Source of the DNA: Brachynemurus nebulosus
Taxonomy: Eukaryota; Arthropoda; Insecta; Neuroptera; Myrmeleontidae
Assembly: GCA_035578155.1 (NCBI GenBank)
Contig: JAPWDM010000005.1
Location: forward strand, 49,432,954-49,496,953
Reading direction: 5' to 3'
Length of the DNA stretch: 64,000 bases
Part shown: positions 11,305 to 26,219 of the stretch, piece after piece
Layout of the letters: every line of letters begins with the position of its first letter
Numbering within the stretch: the first letter of the stretch is position 1
Translations under genes and position numbers: made by a program
Notes under the pieces: model-generated
Told to the model about the DNA's origin: nothing
What the model saw: the letters and a program-made list of their open reading frames with translations, nothing else
Database searches by the model: none

Positions 11305-11887
11305 GGGGGTATTCTCGTCTAGAAATTCGAAAAAATCGATTTGTATTTTTTTTTCATATTTTCAAAGTTTAGACCATTAAGAATAAGCCTCTAAAAGGAT
11401 TTACGGAAATTCGAATTATTTTCGGAGTTATGGTTATTTTTTCCTGTGTACTATCTTTTCAGTGTTAAATTCAAATTTTTAATATAAATTACTCGAAACT
11501 ACTTTTTTTGTTTTAGTTCTAATGCACCTATTTACTTGAAATTTGGTACAGACCTTCTAAATACTAAAAAAATTAGTCCGAGGTAGTGGTTTTTGGGTTT
11601 ATTTTTTCTTACTATTTTTAAAAAATTTTCAAAGTTGAAAAAGCGAGGCAAAAAAATTATTTTCTTTAATGGACGCCATTTTGAGAAAAAAATTATTTTT
11701 TATTAAGAATTAACCTTTTTTTTATTAAGAATTAACTACAATTTTATGTCTCACATCACCAGGAGGTTTTTTTTTAAATATCAATAAAAAAACTGTTAAA
11801 AAAATGGTAAAAATGTTTAGATTTTTTTTTATTACGCCCATAAAATCACCTCAAAATTGAGCCTCCCGGCTAGAATACAAAAGCCCC
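11305..11887. mobile_element. TTAA-flanked (piggyBac-type) non-autonomous element
   Basis: A 583-bp block lies between TTAA at 11301-11304 and 11888-11891. The ends start GGGGGTATTCTCGTCTAG (left) and, reversed, GGGGCTTTTGTATTCTAGCC (right). The TTAA target points to piggyBac-type insertion. The interior is A/T-rich and non-coding. Confidence 0.65.
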
Positions 11888-14480
<2,593 letters not shown>

Positions 14481-14489
14481 CCATAATGT

Positions 14490-15017
14490 ATATCCGTTTA
14501 GACCCGGACACATCATTTTGTTACACTATGGCCGCGATTCGCACCAGTTGTAACTCCCACTGTCCATACGTTAATATTACCCTCAGAATTACGCGATTTA
14601 TGCCTCATTCTGGTGTCATATCGTATGTTTACTTCATAGAGAGGCATACTATACATTGCCCTCTCTCCCTTCCCACAAAATATTTTGAAGTCTGGCAGGT
14701 TTAAAGACATCAGACGATATAAAACACTGTCCTCAATCCAACGGGAGATGTTAGTTTGCATGTTATTACATTATTTAAGTAAGTGTCCGAGTCAACACCG
14801 ATTTAGGGTGTAGACCCGGAAACTTACTAATTATTTTTTATTTTTTTTTATTTTTACTTATACTGAAATAGATGGGTTTTACTTATACTGAAATAGAATA
14901 ATATACACCCTTTCTAATGGTAATATTTTTATTGGTGATATCTATGAAGGAAACATGTATAAATATAAAATTAACCAAAAAAATATAAAAAAGTGTCCGG
15001 GTCTAGACGGTTTTACG
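14490..15017. mobile_element. TIR element with CCGTYTAGACCCGGACAC ends
   Basis: The left end CCGTTTAGACCCGGACAC (14490 on) and the reversed right end CCGTCTAGACCCGGACAC (to about 15017) are inverted copies. A further related AGTGTCCGAGTC/GTAGACCCGGA pair lies inside at 14781-14820. A 22-bp unit with ACTTATACTGAAATAGA is doubled at 14855-14898. The interior has frames of 72 (+) and 82 (-) codons covering the same 220 bp; neither is recognisable. Target duplication is unclear, perhaps TA. Confidence 0.65.
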
Positions 15018-15552
15018 GTATTAAAAAATAATAACAGTTCTTAATTAATTTGAATAAACAAAATGAATAACTATTTATTATACCTATAAGCATTGTTTAT
15101 TTTCTCATCAACTCTGAAAAATATTAGGTACACAGCCAAGAAAAATCAATATTATAATAAAATCTACCTGAAACAAAATGGCAAAACAATTTCAACTTAA
15201 GTCAATTAAACAAATTAAACAATTACATTTATATCAACGAAATAATTTCATTATTCTCATCATTTAATTTAGGTACAAAAATAAACACAAAACTGTCTAT
15301 AAATAGAATAATATTAGTAAAAATTTCTTTATCGAAAGAAAAGACAACAACGACATACAGTTCCGTCGAACAATACATACATGTAACAAAGATGGTCGTA
15401 CTGTACCAACGGGAAAACATAATGAAAATGTTTTTCCATATTTGAAACGTGTTAGAGCGGAAAAACATCAGACGATAATGTTTTCATAGTTGGACGCGCA
15501 GCCAACTACATACTAGTTATGGATAGACACTATGTAGTGCTACAACATAGTA
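15018..15552. other. AT-rich stretch without genes
   Basis: A 79-codon minus-strand frame (15229-15468) is unrecognised and lacks splice signals. Nothing else is supported. Confidence 0.55.
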
Positions 15553-15800
15553 CAGTAGAACCTCTGATTACGGACACTACTCTTAACCGAACCCCCGTCT
15601 GTAGCCGGGCAAATTTTTTATAACGGTCGCATGCTATACTAATACCAATGGATTCAGCATTCTCTTAAGCGGACCCTCTGTTAACCAGACGCGGATACGT
15701 CCAGTGCATATTTATACTTATGTGGGTTAGGTCTATTTGTTCATGTTTTAACTTGTTAATAATAACTCTGATGTGAAGATATGTATGTGTAAATATTATG
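15553..15800. mobile_element. pogo/Tigger-like element fragment, left end
   Basis: It begins CAGTAGAACCTCTGATTACG after TA, the style of pogo-type terminal repeats. Several further TTAACCGA, TTAAGCGGA and TTAACCAGA variants of the terminal motif follow. The segment GTGGGTTAGGT..TCTGATGTGA (15722-15777) reappears in reverse orientation at 52087-52130 in a second element. Confidence 0.65.
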
Positions 15801-15890
15801 TTTTTGTATGGCCATAAATTCCCTCAGAAATTAATTTGAGTGGTAACATACCTTTTTAATGGGAACGACGATGCCAAAAGTATAGATTAA

Positions 15891-16775
15891 GGGGAAGGTA
15901 AGGTTTTAAAAGCGGAAAAAGGCATATTTTCATTATTTTTTTTGGAGATATGAATAATGCTGGTTTATTTATTTCATATACCCGTTATAGTATAACATTT
16001 GAAGTATCTTTGAAAAAGTTATCAATTACAAATATCAATAAATAAGTCCGTGACAGCGAATCTCCGGAGGTGCCTCGAAAAAAAGTTGTTTTGCGGTGAA
16101 CGTCATAACTCGGTACCGGATCATCCGAGACAAAAAAATCGAAATGCGTTTAAAAGGCGATATGTTTCCTTAGGGAATCAGGAAGAGTTTTTTGTTTCTT
16201 TTTCGACTTTTTTTATTTTTGGCAGCATTTTGAAGAGAAAAACGCAATTTTTACTAAAAATTTCGGTTAATATGTTATTATAAACTGGAAAAAAAAAAAA
16301 TAGTAAAAAAAAAAAACTCGACCTGATTACCTGTTGATGTATGTGTAGAAACAGTGTACAAAATTTCAAAAGAATCGATGAAGTAGATTTTGAGTTATGA
16401 TGTTCAGGAACTTCAAAAATGTTGTTTGCGAGAAAATGGATTTAAAGTTTTTTATACTTAAAAATCCAAAACTAAGCACTAATAAAATGATATAATTTTT
16501 TATACTTACTCGGGCAATTATAGTAAGTATTTGTTTTGTATAAGATTTGTAAACATATAATTAAAGTAAATTTTATACTTACCAGGTAGGCGCGTCGCGC
16601 AGCTACCAGGCAGGTATAAAAATCGAGCATGAGGGCCGATCGCTTGAAACGCTTTATCTTCATTAGTTTTGCTCGGATTTATTTGAAATTTTGACACAAT
16701 ACGCTCGACATGTTGTACATTCAGAAAAAAATTTAAAAAATGTAAAAAAAAAATTAAAACCTTACCCCCCCCCCC
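15891..16775. mobile_element. TTAA-flanked element with GGTAAGGTTTTAA ends
   Basis: The 885-bp block lies between TTAA sites (15887-15890, 16776-16779). The left end GGGGAAGGTAAGGTTTTAA mirrors the right end, where a run of 11 C at 16765-16775 replaces the short GGGG. Short frames inside (16050-16663) are not recognisable. The AGTAGATTTTGAGTTAT..GT segment at 16381 resembles 18960-18990 in the next element. Confidence 0.7.
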
Positions 16776-17208
16776 TTAACTGATTTAACGGATTTAGAGA
16801 CAAATATGATTAAAGAAACACACAAATAAAATCTTATCGTGATGTGTAGCGTAATATTCATGACTTAGGTGAATTTATTTTTTGCAAATAAAAGTAACTT
16901 TATTGGTCTAGAATTAACTAATTACCCATTTGTAAGATGGAATTATATTTTTGGAAAAGGGACAGCAATTTTTAGCCCTAAAAGTAATTAAAACTTTCAA
17001 AACAATTTTAGAATGAAAAAAATTCTCTTTTTCTGTTTCATTATAAAAATTGAATAAAATATCTTAAATGAATTTTACGTAACTACCTATGTTTCGTTAT
17101 AACTTTATTAATTTTTATTTATTTACTTCGTTTTTTCATCCTTTATTTACCTCAAATTTATAGCATTGTAATAAAAAAATTTAATAAATTATATTTTTAT
17201 ATTTCGAA

Positions 17209-17537
17209 TAATACCGTTGTATTTGTAAATAATAAACAAATATTTTACTTCGCAAAAATACCACTTTTATTTTGAAACTGTGACAATATTGTTTCGAACC
17301 GTCGCGTCAGTTCATTTTCAAACAGAATGAACTGAAAATGAATTCTGTTTGTGAATGAATGTAAATGAATTCTGAATGAATGAAATTCTGTTTGAAAATG
17401 AACTGACGGTTCGAAACAATATTGTCACAGTTTCAAAATAAAAGTGGTATTTTTGCGAAGTAAAATATTTGTTTATTATTTACAAATATGGAATACCATA
17501 AAGTAACGCTCAAATCTATTAATACCGTTGTATTTGT
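17209..17537. repeat. large hairpin derived from repeat A, bounded by an 18-bp direct repeat
   Basis: Inverted arms 17221-17328 and 17385-17487 are identical except for a 4-5 base indel. The central 56 bp contain several GAATGAAT words. TAATACCGTTGTATTTGT occurs at 17209-17226 and again at 17520-17537. The arms match the beginning of repeat A copy 1 (AACAAATATTTTACTT..GCAAAAA), as does the right flank TTTGAGCGTTACTTTATG in reverse. Confidence 0.9.
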
Positions 17538-18175
17538 TTAATATTCATGTTCAAATGAATAAAATCAGTTATGAATACTTGGTTGTTCCATTAGATAATG
17601 CTGATTATTTACTCTGCCCCTATTAGGCGCTGCTGTCCGACTAACAGTGATTCCACTGTATATGACCCAATCTTTGAAAAGCGTCGTGTAAACCACCCCG
17701 GTCGCTCATAGACACATATGTACACAACGTGGTAGGAATGGCTAGATATACGTATCTAGTGTATAGGATAGAAGTTGACCTCTTTCAGGTTGGTATTCTT
17801 CTTATATGTATTGAACGCTTAACAGTTCTCTGTCTGTTGCCCTTTTCCATTAGTAGTTATGCCATCACCGTAACAAGTGTAGGGATAGTATGTAGTTATA
17901 TTCAATTTTGTTTTTATTGTATTGGTAATTTTTGTAATAGAATTTGGTTTATAACTAATCAACAAAATTTTATTTAAGCTGATCAATTTGAGTCTGAATT
18001 AGATAAAGTAATTATGACATTAAATATTATTTCAAATATTTAGCACTTTTGTATTACGGATGATAAGTAAACGGGTAATAAAGTCCAGCGATTTAAAGCT
18101 TGAATTTTATTATAAACATTTTAAATCATTGGAGTGTATCAAAACTCAATAGTAACTAAATAAAAATTTCTTTAT
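17538..18175. other. AT-rich stretch without genes
   Basis: An 82-codon frame (17729-17977) is rich in hydrophobic residues but unrecognised and without splice context. Confidence 0.55.
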
Positions 18176-19362
18176 GGGGAGGTTTACTCGAGAGTCCTTA
18201 AAAATGATGTATTTTTCTAGAATTTTTTTCTCAAGAACGGAAGTAACGATCCATTTCAAATTTTGTACACATATTTATTAAGTATTAAACTATCCAAAAA
18301 AATTTTTAAAGGAAAAATATAAAAAATTGTTCATTTTATAGATACTGCAGTGTGACGATCCGAAAATCCAATGTCTTGTTGGCGGACATCCTAGCGCCGG
18401 TAATAAACCACCGAAATCCAAAAACAAAAAATATTTATAAAATATATGAAGAGTACCGGCACCTTTGCCTATAATTAAATAATGTATTAATATTATTATA
18501 TTAGTATACCACTTGTTTTTTTGAATTTCCGTGCGCTTATGTTGTAGCAATTTAAAAGTGCACATATTTACTAAGTATTAAACTACACAAAAAAAAAAAA
18601 TTTTAAGGAAAAATATAAAAAAGTGTCCATTTTATAGATAGTGCAGTGTGACGATCCGAAAATCCAATGCCTTGTTGGTGGACATCCTAGCGCCGGTAAT
18701 AAACCACCGAAATCCAAAAACAAAAAAGATTTATAAAATATATGAAGAGTACCGGCACCTTTGCCTATAATATCAATAAGTTGCTGAAAGAAAAAAAAAA
18801 TGGTGGATGTTTGAACTTTTGATTACGATTTTTATCTTATTTTTCGCTCTTTAAAGTAAACTTAAAAATAAAAAAAATATTGAAAGTCTATCGAACTTAG
18901 GTAGAGGTGCCGAAGAATTGAATTATCTTTAAAATAAAAAATTAAAGAAACGGATCCATCGAATAATTTTTGAGTTATCGTGTCCGCCAGTTCTAAAAAT
19001 GTAGTTCGGAGATATTATAAAATATATATAAAGAAACGTATTTTCAAAATTTTATATTTAATACTCATTATTGAGTCAACTACGTTTTTTGAATTTTTTT
19101 TATAGAAAGCTGGATTCGGTTAATGTGCAAGAATCTTGTTTTTAAATTATTTTTAGTAAAATCACTTTGGGAACATATTCTACACATAATTTGCTATCAA
19201 TTTCGGCAAAAAAAATCGATTTTTTTTATCAAATTTCAAGTAAACCTTCCCTTAAATTACTTTCAGCAAAATCACTTTGGGAACATATTCTACACATAAT
19301 TAGTTACCAATTTCTGTAAAAAAAAAATCGTTTTTTTTAACGACTCTCAAGTAAACTTCCTC
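18176..19362. mobile_element. GGGGAGGTTTACT-ended element with internal duplications
   Basis: The left end GGGGAGGTTTACTCGAG is mirrored by AAGTAAACCTTCCC before TTAA at 19252-19255. It is mirrored again, imperfectly, at 19350-19362 before TTAA at 19363-19366. Left target is TTTAT, perhaps a decayed TTAA. Two interior tandem duplications are described separately. Probably related to the 15891-16775 element by its GAGTTAT-type interior. Confidence 0.6.
18268..18770 (+). repeat. duplicated ~207-bp unit
   Basis: 18268-18474 and 18561-18770 are near-identical. Both include CAGTGTGACGATCCGAAAAT, CATCCTAGCGCCGGTAATAA and GAGTACCGGCACCTTTGCCT. They are separated by 86 bp of unrelated sequence. Similarity is high, so the duplication is fairly recent. 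Confidence 0.92.
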
Positions 19363-19366
19363 TTAA
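19143..19366 (+). repeat. tandem duplication of an element terminus, ~111 bp x 2
   Basis: Both units carry AAAATCACTTTGGGAACATA and TTCTACACATAATT, an AAAAATCG..TTTTTTT stretch, then CAAGTAAACYTCC and TTAA. The element therefore has two consecutive right ends. Confidence 0.88.
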
Positions 19367-19379
19367 GAGTTGCTGATAT

Positions 19380-20430
19380 GAAAATTTTTTGTGAGCAGCA
19401 GTTGTTGCTTAGTGAGACTCAAATTACAGATATGAAAAAAAGTTAAAATCAAGAAAAACTTGTACTTGCTTAGTTTAAAAAAATTGTTAATGTTTCAAAA
19501 ATTAAATAAATTTCTATGGTCTTCAAACAATTTATATTTTTAATACCTGAAAGATATAAATAATAACATACCCATAAAAACAATTTCAAAATATTTTATT
19601 TTAAGAAGTAAAATATTTTGAAACAACCGACACAGATAACAGCTATCTACCAAATCCAACAAACCAGAGCGAGATGGATATATGTATATGTATTAAACAG
19701 AAATTGTTGCTCAATATAATTTTTTTAGATTATTATTTTTACCGAATACCACAGATGGTGGGTTACCAGGGTGAACGAATAAAAGCACGTCAAACCCCGT
19801 ACCCCGATAAACAAAACATTCGAAAAATGAGATTTTCATTTTTGTTTCTCTGCTTTTGTTAAATTCTTGGAATGTATATGTTTTGTTTTGTTTTTTTTTT
19901 TTTTTGTTTTTTATTATACTTGTTACATTTTTAATATGCTTAGTAGAACAACGTATATAATCGCAATGGAGGGGGGAAACTGAGGAAGAATGGAACGAAA
20001 CACAAAGAAATAAATAGATGGGATTATAAATTGATAATAGGTTGTAAGTGTATGTTTATTTACACCTTAAAAATAAAAACAAATGTGATACCGAACGTGA
20101 AATTTTATATACTTATTATATTATTATAGAATTAAATTTCAAATGTTTATATTTAACTACAAATTTTATTGCGAAACCTAATCATATTTATAATGTATCT
20201 TTTCAAAAATTTCATACAAAAATACACATTCGATAAATATTATTTCAATATTCTGTTTATGGATATTTACGCAATTTTTAGTTGGTTTTAAGAATACAAT
20301 TTTGTTCAATTGGGTAAAACTAAAATAAATTAAATTAACCAGTCAATTAGATGGACAACTAATCCACTAAGAATCATATTGTTTTATAAATTTCTAGTGA
20401 AACGATTCAGGAACATATATTTAAATGGAA
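19380..20430. other. AT-rich stretch without genes
   Basis: Contains a poly-T run with interspersed G at 19880-19910. A frame at 19674-19862 is unrecognised. Nothing else is supported. Confidence 0.55.
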
Positions 20431-20435
20431 TATGT

Positions 20436-20620
20436 TTACAAGGCCATGAAGAGAAATGGCGGCCCCCCGAAACTTAACAAATTTTTTCCCCTAAAAAAGC
20501 TCATTTTAATTTTTCTCAGGCCCCTCAGTGACAACTGCGGGCTCTTTCGTACAGCCCGGGCCCCCAGAACACAACCTCGGCTACCCCACCCTCTCGTCAA
20601 GCCTGTATGTTTACCTCTTT
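20436..20620 (-). repeat. GC-rich repeat-like patch
   Basis: Read on the minus strand it contains GGGGGCCCGGGCTGTACGAA, CACTGAGGGGCCTGAG and GGGGGGCCGCCAT. It is much more GC-rich than any neighbour. The repeated G-run style resembles widely dispersed transposon ends, not a gene. The overlapping frames on both strands have no recognisable domain. Confidence 0.4.
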
Positions 20621-20699
20621 TTTTGAAATGGATTTGTTTACCTTCTTCACTCGTCACAATTATCTAGCTTCATTTTGCAATCATCGGCATTTAGTTTCT

Positions 20700-21583
20700 T
20701 TTAGTTAGTTATTACGATCTTTGTTTAAACAACTGCATTAAAATAAATCAATTTAAAATTAGTCGATCAAACTACTGTTATTTCAAGTTAATTACAATAA
20801 AAGTTGTATTTTCCTTACGACAATTTATCTTCTGTACGAAAAACCTCATTTTACCTTTTCCATTTTTCTTCACCGCCATTCGCATCAAGCGAGCATACAT
20901 TTTCGCAACAAGAACAAGCAAAACAGAAAATATACAATTGTAAATTTGTTATGTTTATTTTTTGGTAGTATCAACATTAGAGAGGTACGTATCTAAGTAA
21001 CACCGGTAACAGAGGTAACAGAAGTGTGAAAATATTACGTGTTGTGATAAATATTTAAACGTATTTTACTTCATTCGAGCCAGGATTTTCTTCTAGATTA
21101 AAATAACAAAATGTAAAATTCATATATAAGAAATAAACACACGACACCGCGAAGCGCGACGCTAGCTAGCTAGAGTGGAAACAAATAATGGCTTTATTAT
21201 GTCGTTTTACGTTTTGACATTTCCGTACGCGTGTCAGTCAAAGGAAAAGAAACTTGTAGACATGACATGCATAATTGATTGGAAACGTCAATCCACCATC
21301 CTTGTGCTGTTACATTAATTTAAAATTCATGATAATTATAAAAAAAGTTTAAGTGTCCCGTGTCCTATATTTAATTAGGGAAAACTGTGTGAAAAACACT
21401 AACGAAAACAATACAGTGTACTTATTCTTTAAAACTTTTCCATTTAGTTGTGAAAATGTTGTTCTTTCTTTATGCTGATTCGACTAATTGTAATTCGATC
21501 TAATTATTTTATTTATAAAATCATTATTCTGAAATTCTCGAGTTAATTATTTAGCTTCAACTCTCTTGAATACTATACGCAGA
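20700..21583. other. intronic stretch with a CpG-richer patch
   Basis: 21135-21240 is CpG-rich (GACACCGCGAAGCGCGACG, then CCGTACGCGTGTC). It could be a regulatory or untranslated region, but there are no decisive signals. Confidence 0.35.
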
Positions 21584-21680
21584 GGCGTAACTACAATGGA
21601 GCAGGTGGAAGAGGAAGAAGTCCCTCCAGGGTGCAAGAGGAAGAAGTATAAGCGCGACGTAACCTGAAAATTTTTTCCCG
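21584..21680. mobile_element. probable DNA transposon terminus (CAGAGGCGTAACTAC)
   Basis: CAGAGGCGTAACTACAATGG followed by a GCAGGTGG..CCTCCAGGGTGCAAG stretch resembles a common arthropod transposon end. No partner end was found. A GAGGAAGAAGT word occurs twice. Confidence 0.4.
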
Positions 21681-24235
21681 AACAGTACCCAATACGGTAT
21701 TTAAGGAAAGCCTACCTATTAAAGCACGAATTTGATAATAAATATAACTATATATTTCTGATCATTTTTTTTTATTTAGAAAATTGTCATAGAATTGCTT
21801 TTACTGATCCTAATTACCAGTAAGATCGCTCACGAAAATTTGAATTCATGAACATTAAGAATGAGGTGTAGATTGGACAAAAAAATCAGGACTGAATTTT
21901 CTTACATAACTTCTTTGGTATATAAAAAGAAGAGTTTACGACACATTTTGCTTTGATCAAGATGTTGTTAAATTGATAATTATGTTAAACGGGTATTTTT
22001 ATAAATTCTTTAGAAAATGAGTTCTAGAAATGACAGAAGAGACGAATCCAACAGAAATCTTTCATTCCTCTTAACAAGAACAGTAAACAAACGACTCTAG
22101 TGCACAAACGGAAGTTACTGAAATTCGTTGGTCTTCGGTTACTTTCGGCACACATTTACTTGGACCCTAATGTTTAAGCGGCTACCCATTTTAGGAAAAG
22201 TACAAATGCTCTGGGAGACATTTCCTTACAAACTGCTACAAAAAAGATTTTATTACCGAAAGAAAAATCTTTCAGTGTTTTAAAAATTATTTTTCCTTAG
22301 CAACTGGAACTAAGAAAGGAATAATTGTTATTCGTCTCATAGTCTGCGGTTACAGCAATTAAATTACAAAAATATTCAATTTTGAATGGCTGAGACTAAA
22401 ACAATAAAACTACTTGAATATTTTTAAACGATTAATGAAGAAAATAACGGGTGACAAGTGGGTAGAGGGAAAAGGGTTAGAGTGTCCCTATACAAGTAGA
22501 CAAGTAAGTTTTATGATTAAGTTAAAATAGAACGGAAAGTAGATAGAGACCATAGTAAAGCAGTAGGTTATTTCAACATTTACGTTACAACGCAGCTGTG
22601 CTATGTTGTAAAAGCTGAAGAAAATTATGAATATTTTATAAATTTGAATGTAACCAATGTAGTGAGTATTTGAATGAACACATAAAACCGATGGCGCTGT
22701 ACGGTGGGCGATTACAGCTTGTCAAACTTCATTCGTCCGTCCGTCTTGTCTACACTTTACTACATACACTACATTCATTCAACTCATACCATGCATGCGC
22801 CGTAGTTGAATACATCATTTTAGGGGAACCCCCCGTTTACACAAAATGTACACACAAATATTTTACAAATTAAATTGTGGAACATAACGCATTTATTAAG
22901 TCAAACTAACTAGTTATGGGCTTTATGTGGAAACGAGTTGAAGGGGGTGTACCGAATACAAATAGATAGTCAAATGACTATTGTATTATGTGACTGCTGT
23001 TAACAATATAAAACAATTACATTCAAAAATTTTGTAATATTGTGTGTGGATCAGAATGGCTGCGTGCGGTTTTTGATTATGTATAAAAACAGTGGTTCCA
23101 AAAATTTAATTAATTGTTTCCAATTAACATATTTATTTAATATTTGAAATGATACGGGGATGAGTGCGGCAGAAAATAATAAAGGATGGAGACAAAATGT
23201 TTTTAAATAAAGTAGAAATAATTAATCAAAGTAAAATTACAGTAAAAATTGTGTTGTGTCACTTTTTCTAAAAAATGGAGGTTATTTAAAAAGAGAAAAA
23301 TCGATTAAAAAAATAAATAATTAAAGAAATTTTTTACCTCTAAAAATACTTTTTTTTGACAGTGCCTGGGAAAAAAATTAGTATCCCATAACTTGGAAAT
23401 CCTAAAATAGAGAACTTTAATACGCAAGCTTAATCGAACTCTCTGGCTATCTTAAAAAAATAAAAACTAATTCAAAAATATTCACTAGTCTTTAAGTCAA
23501 TATTGTAATGTTACAATTAACATCAACAGAGGGATGATCGTAAAAGAACTAAGGAACTAACTGAAATACCGCTTGAATGCTAAAGATTTTCCAGGCATCG
23601 AATATAGGAACTGTTTGTTTATCGTACAATTTTAAGTAAATTTTAAGATTAGGAGTTATCGGCAATGAGAATAGGTAAATAAAAAAATACACAAGATTTT
23701 GCAATTAAGCATATTTAACAGAAAGAATGAAGGTATCAAAAGGCTATCTGATCAATAAGCGAAAATTTTTTGACGGTGCTGTAAAAAATTGAGATACACA
23801 ATACGCACTGAGGAAATGTTGACAAAATTAATGCTAATAATTTGGTCCATTAAGTTACAGTTGACTGCTTATAATTAGTTTTGTTTTTAAAAGTCGTTAC
23901 CATATTAATTTATTTACGAACTGTCTTGGAAATTTAAAAAGAGTACGGAAACTGAATATCAAAGACAATTTGCAATCAAGCTACCGTCATTCATTCAAAA
24001 AACACCCAAATTAAAACGAGTTTCCAGTTATTTATAGATATGCAATCGATTTCGTTTTAGGGGCCTCGGACATAAGTGAACTCTACAGAAAACATGCATA
24101 TTTTGATTGATTAAAATGATTGGATGTTACTGTATAAAAAACTAGCTGTATACCCGCGACGCATTGTTACAAAATCAATGAGAAGTATATGTAAGTGTAA
24201 TAATTATACAGAACTTGCATAGAACAGTAATTTTT
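21681..24235. other. AT-rich stretch without genes
   Basis: No exon, TIR or array is seen. A 67-codon frame at 22670-22873 is unrecognised. 22900-24140 is a plain AT-rich background. Confidence 0.6.
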
Positions 24236-24545
24236 GCATAATGCATGCGCATGTTTAAAATTGTTTTTGTATTTTCCCAAGGGAATGAACCATTTTCCAG
24301 GAGTAAAGAGTATTTTGGATGTTGACCCAGGCAATAAATTATCACCATACCAAATTTCATTAAAATCCATCCAATAGTTTTTGCGTAATGTGTGTACACT
24401 ACATGCTCAGAATGGTTCTTCTATTTTCTCATGGGAATGAGACATTTTCCGGGAATAAAAAGTATCCTAGATGTTGACGCAGGTAATAAGTTAGCAACAC
24501 ACCAAATTTCATTAAAATTCGTCCAATAGTTTTTGCGTAAACAGA
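24140..24545 (+). repeat. dispersed insect-type repeat with two tandem ~152-bp units
   Basis: It starts near ACTAGCTGTATACCCGCGAC. It then carries two units (about 24236-24387 and 24388-24543), each with GGGAATGA..CATTTTCC, an AGTAT..GATGTTGAC.CAGG segment, CCAAATTTCATTAAAAT and CCAATAGTTTTTGCGTAA. The phrasing resembles non-autonomous Helitron or other high-copy arthropod repeats, but neither end could be fixed. Overlapping minus-strand frames are products of the repeat. Confidence 0.7.
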
Positions 24546-26199
24546 CAGACAAATTGTTTAAAAATCGTTGTTTTGACATCTCTATCGATAACTATTTACA
24601 GTACCAGTACAATTTTCAAAAAATATTCCATGCACAGAAATGGTCTAGTTACAGTTTTATTATAACTATGTATAGATTTCTTCTTTAATTCCTCTAGCAT
24701 TGTCACCAAAAATTTGGTAACAGAAATACACGAGAGGTTTGTATTTTGTCAAAAAAATTGTGTCTGTCTAACGGAAATTTGTTGCCTTGCAATTTAACGT
24801 GCAAAACCGTTCATTAACGAAAATGCGACCATGATTTCATATAGAAAAATCTAAAGCTTAAATGTAGTAAAGTAAGACAATTTAAGAAAATACATTAGTA
24901 TAAATATTATTTAATATACTTATTGTTGCTATATAATTCTGATTCCAATCAAATTTACCAGTAAAAATTCTTGTTTCATTTTTATCGAGTTTACTTACAA
25001 TAAAATGACCAATGAATGAAATTGTTTTGTATCATTTTATTCACTGTCCTTTTTTTCCGTGGTAAAAGTGAAAAAAACTACAATATTCCTAATGAACTCA
25101 ATACTTAATCAGATTAACAATTATTATTAGTGTATCTATGAATGTCAAACGCCAGTTCCGATAAAAAAAATTCAACCATCTGCCGCAACTTGATTGTAAG
25201 AAACTGTTTTCGAGCCACTGTATTAAATTCAACACAGAGTTAATAATACAGAGCTTTAAAATAGACGTCTTTTATAGAGATGTAAGAAAACAATTTCGTT
25301 ACAAAACAGAAGTTTTGAAACCGTAAAATATTAATTCATTTATTTTCTAATTTGTATTCCTTCACTTAAACTATCTACGATGTAACTTCGGGAGAATTAA
25401 CAACATACACACATATAACATACAATTCTTGTACACCGTATATAACAGTCATACAGTAGTAATATAAATATATTATACATATTACAAATATTACATTGTT
25501 ACACAAGTATAAATATATAATAATAGCACATTGTGTGTTCCACGTAAAAGCAAGCTGCAGAGCAGTGACTGCTCATATTGCGTAACTCATTTTACTCATC
25601 TCGAGCACAACGACGACGAAAATACAAGCTGAAAATTTATATTATCATCCTAAAATAATATTTCGGCTCGTCCCAGCTCCAATTATAATTCGCATAATTA
25701 GTTTTTAATATGTTTTTGACTGGGAAAAACTTAATTTTTCATTTATGTCGTGTGCGTGAGTATTTAAAAAATTTTGATCACACATTGTTGTATGAAATTG
25801 AATTTTTTTTTGTCAGGGACTTTTATCTTATATTTTTAATATCTTTTTTTTCGGTGTCTAAATTTCTTGGAATTGTCTAGAAAAAGTTAATCAAGTTTAT
25901 TTTATATTAAATAATATAAAAATAAAGAGTGATGGAAAACAGTAGAAAACAAACTGTAGGACTTTAAATTTGTTTTGAATTTAAAAAATGTTTTGTATTA
26001 ATAAATAAATTGATACCAAGAATTTCCGCTCTTATATTAGAGCATCTTAAGTTAAGAATCAATCTACTCGCAGAATTAACTGTCTAGAGAGTTGACAGTT
26101 AAGGCTCTACTTGTGAGTACTTTTACAAACTTTCACGTTCCGGAAAGCTATCCGACAGAAAACTTTCCGATAGTGGTCTCAAAATCGTATCGACTTATA
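24546..26199. other. AT-rich stretch without genes
   Basis: No splice-flanked frame is seen. 25550-25680 is mildly more GC-rich. Nothing else is supportable. Confidence 0.6.
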
Positions 26200-26219
26200 A
26201 ACAGATGACATTTGATGTT

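Noticed and set aside
20425..20667. Frames on both strands in a GC-rich patch
   Set aside because: GC-rich DNA lacks stop codons; the G/C-run phrasing suggests a repeat, not a gene.
24167..24399. Two minus-strand frames with a plausible-looking peptide
   Set aside because: They are the translation of a tandemly duplicated dispersed repeat.
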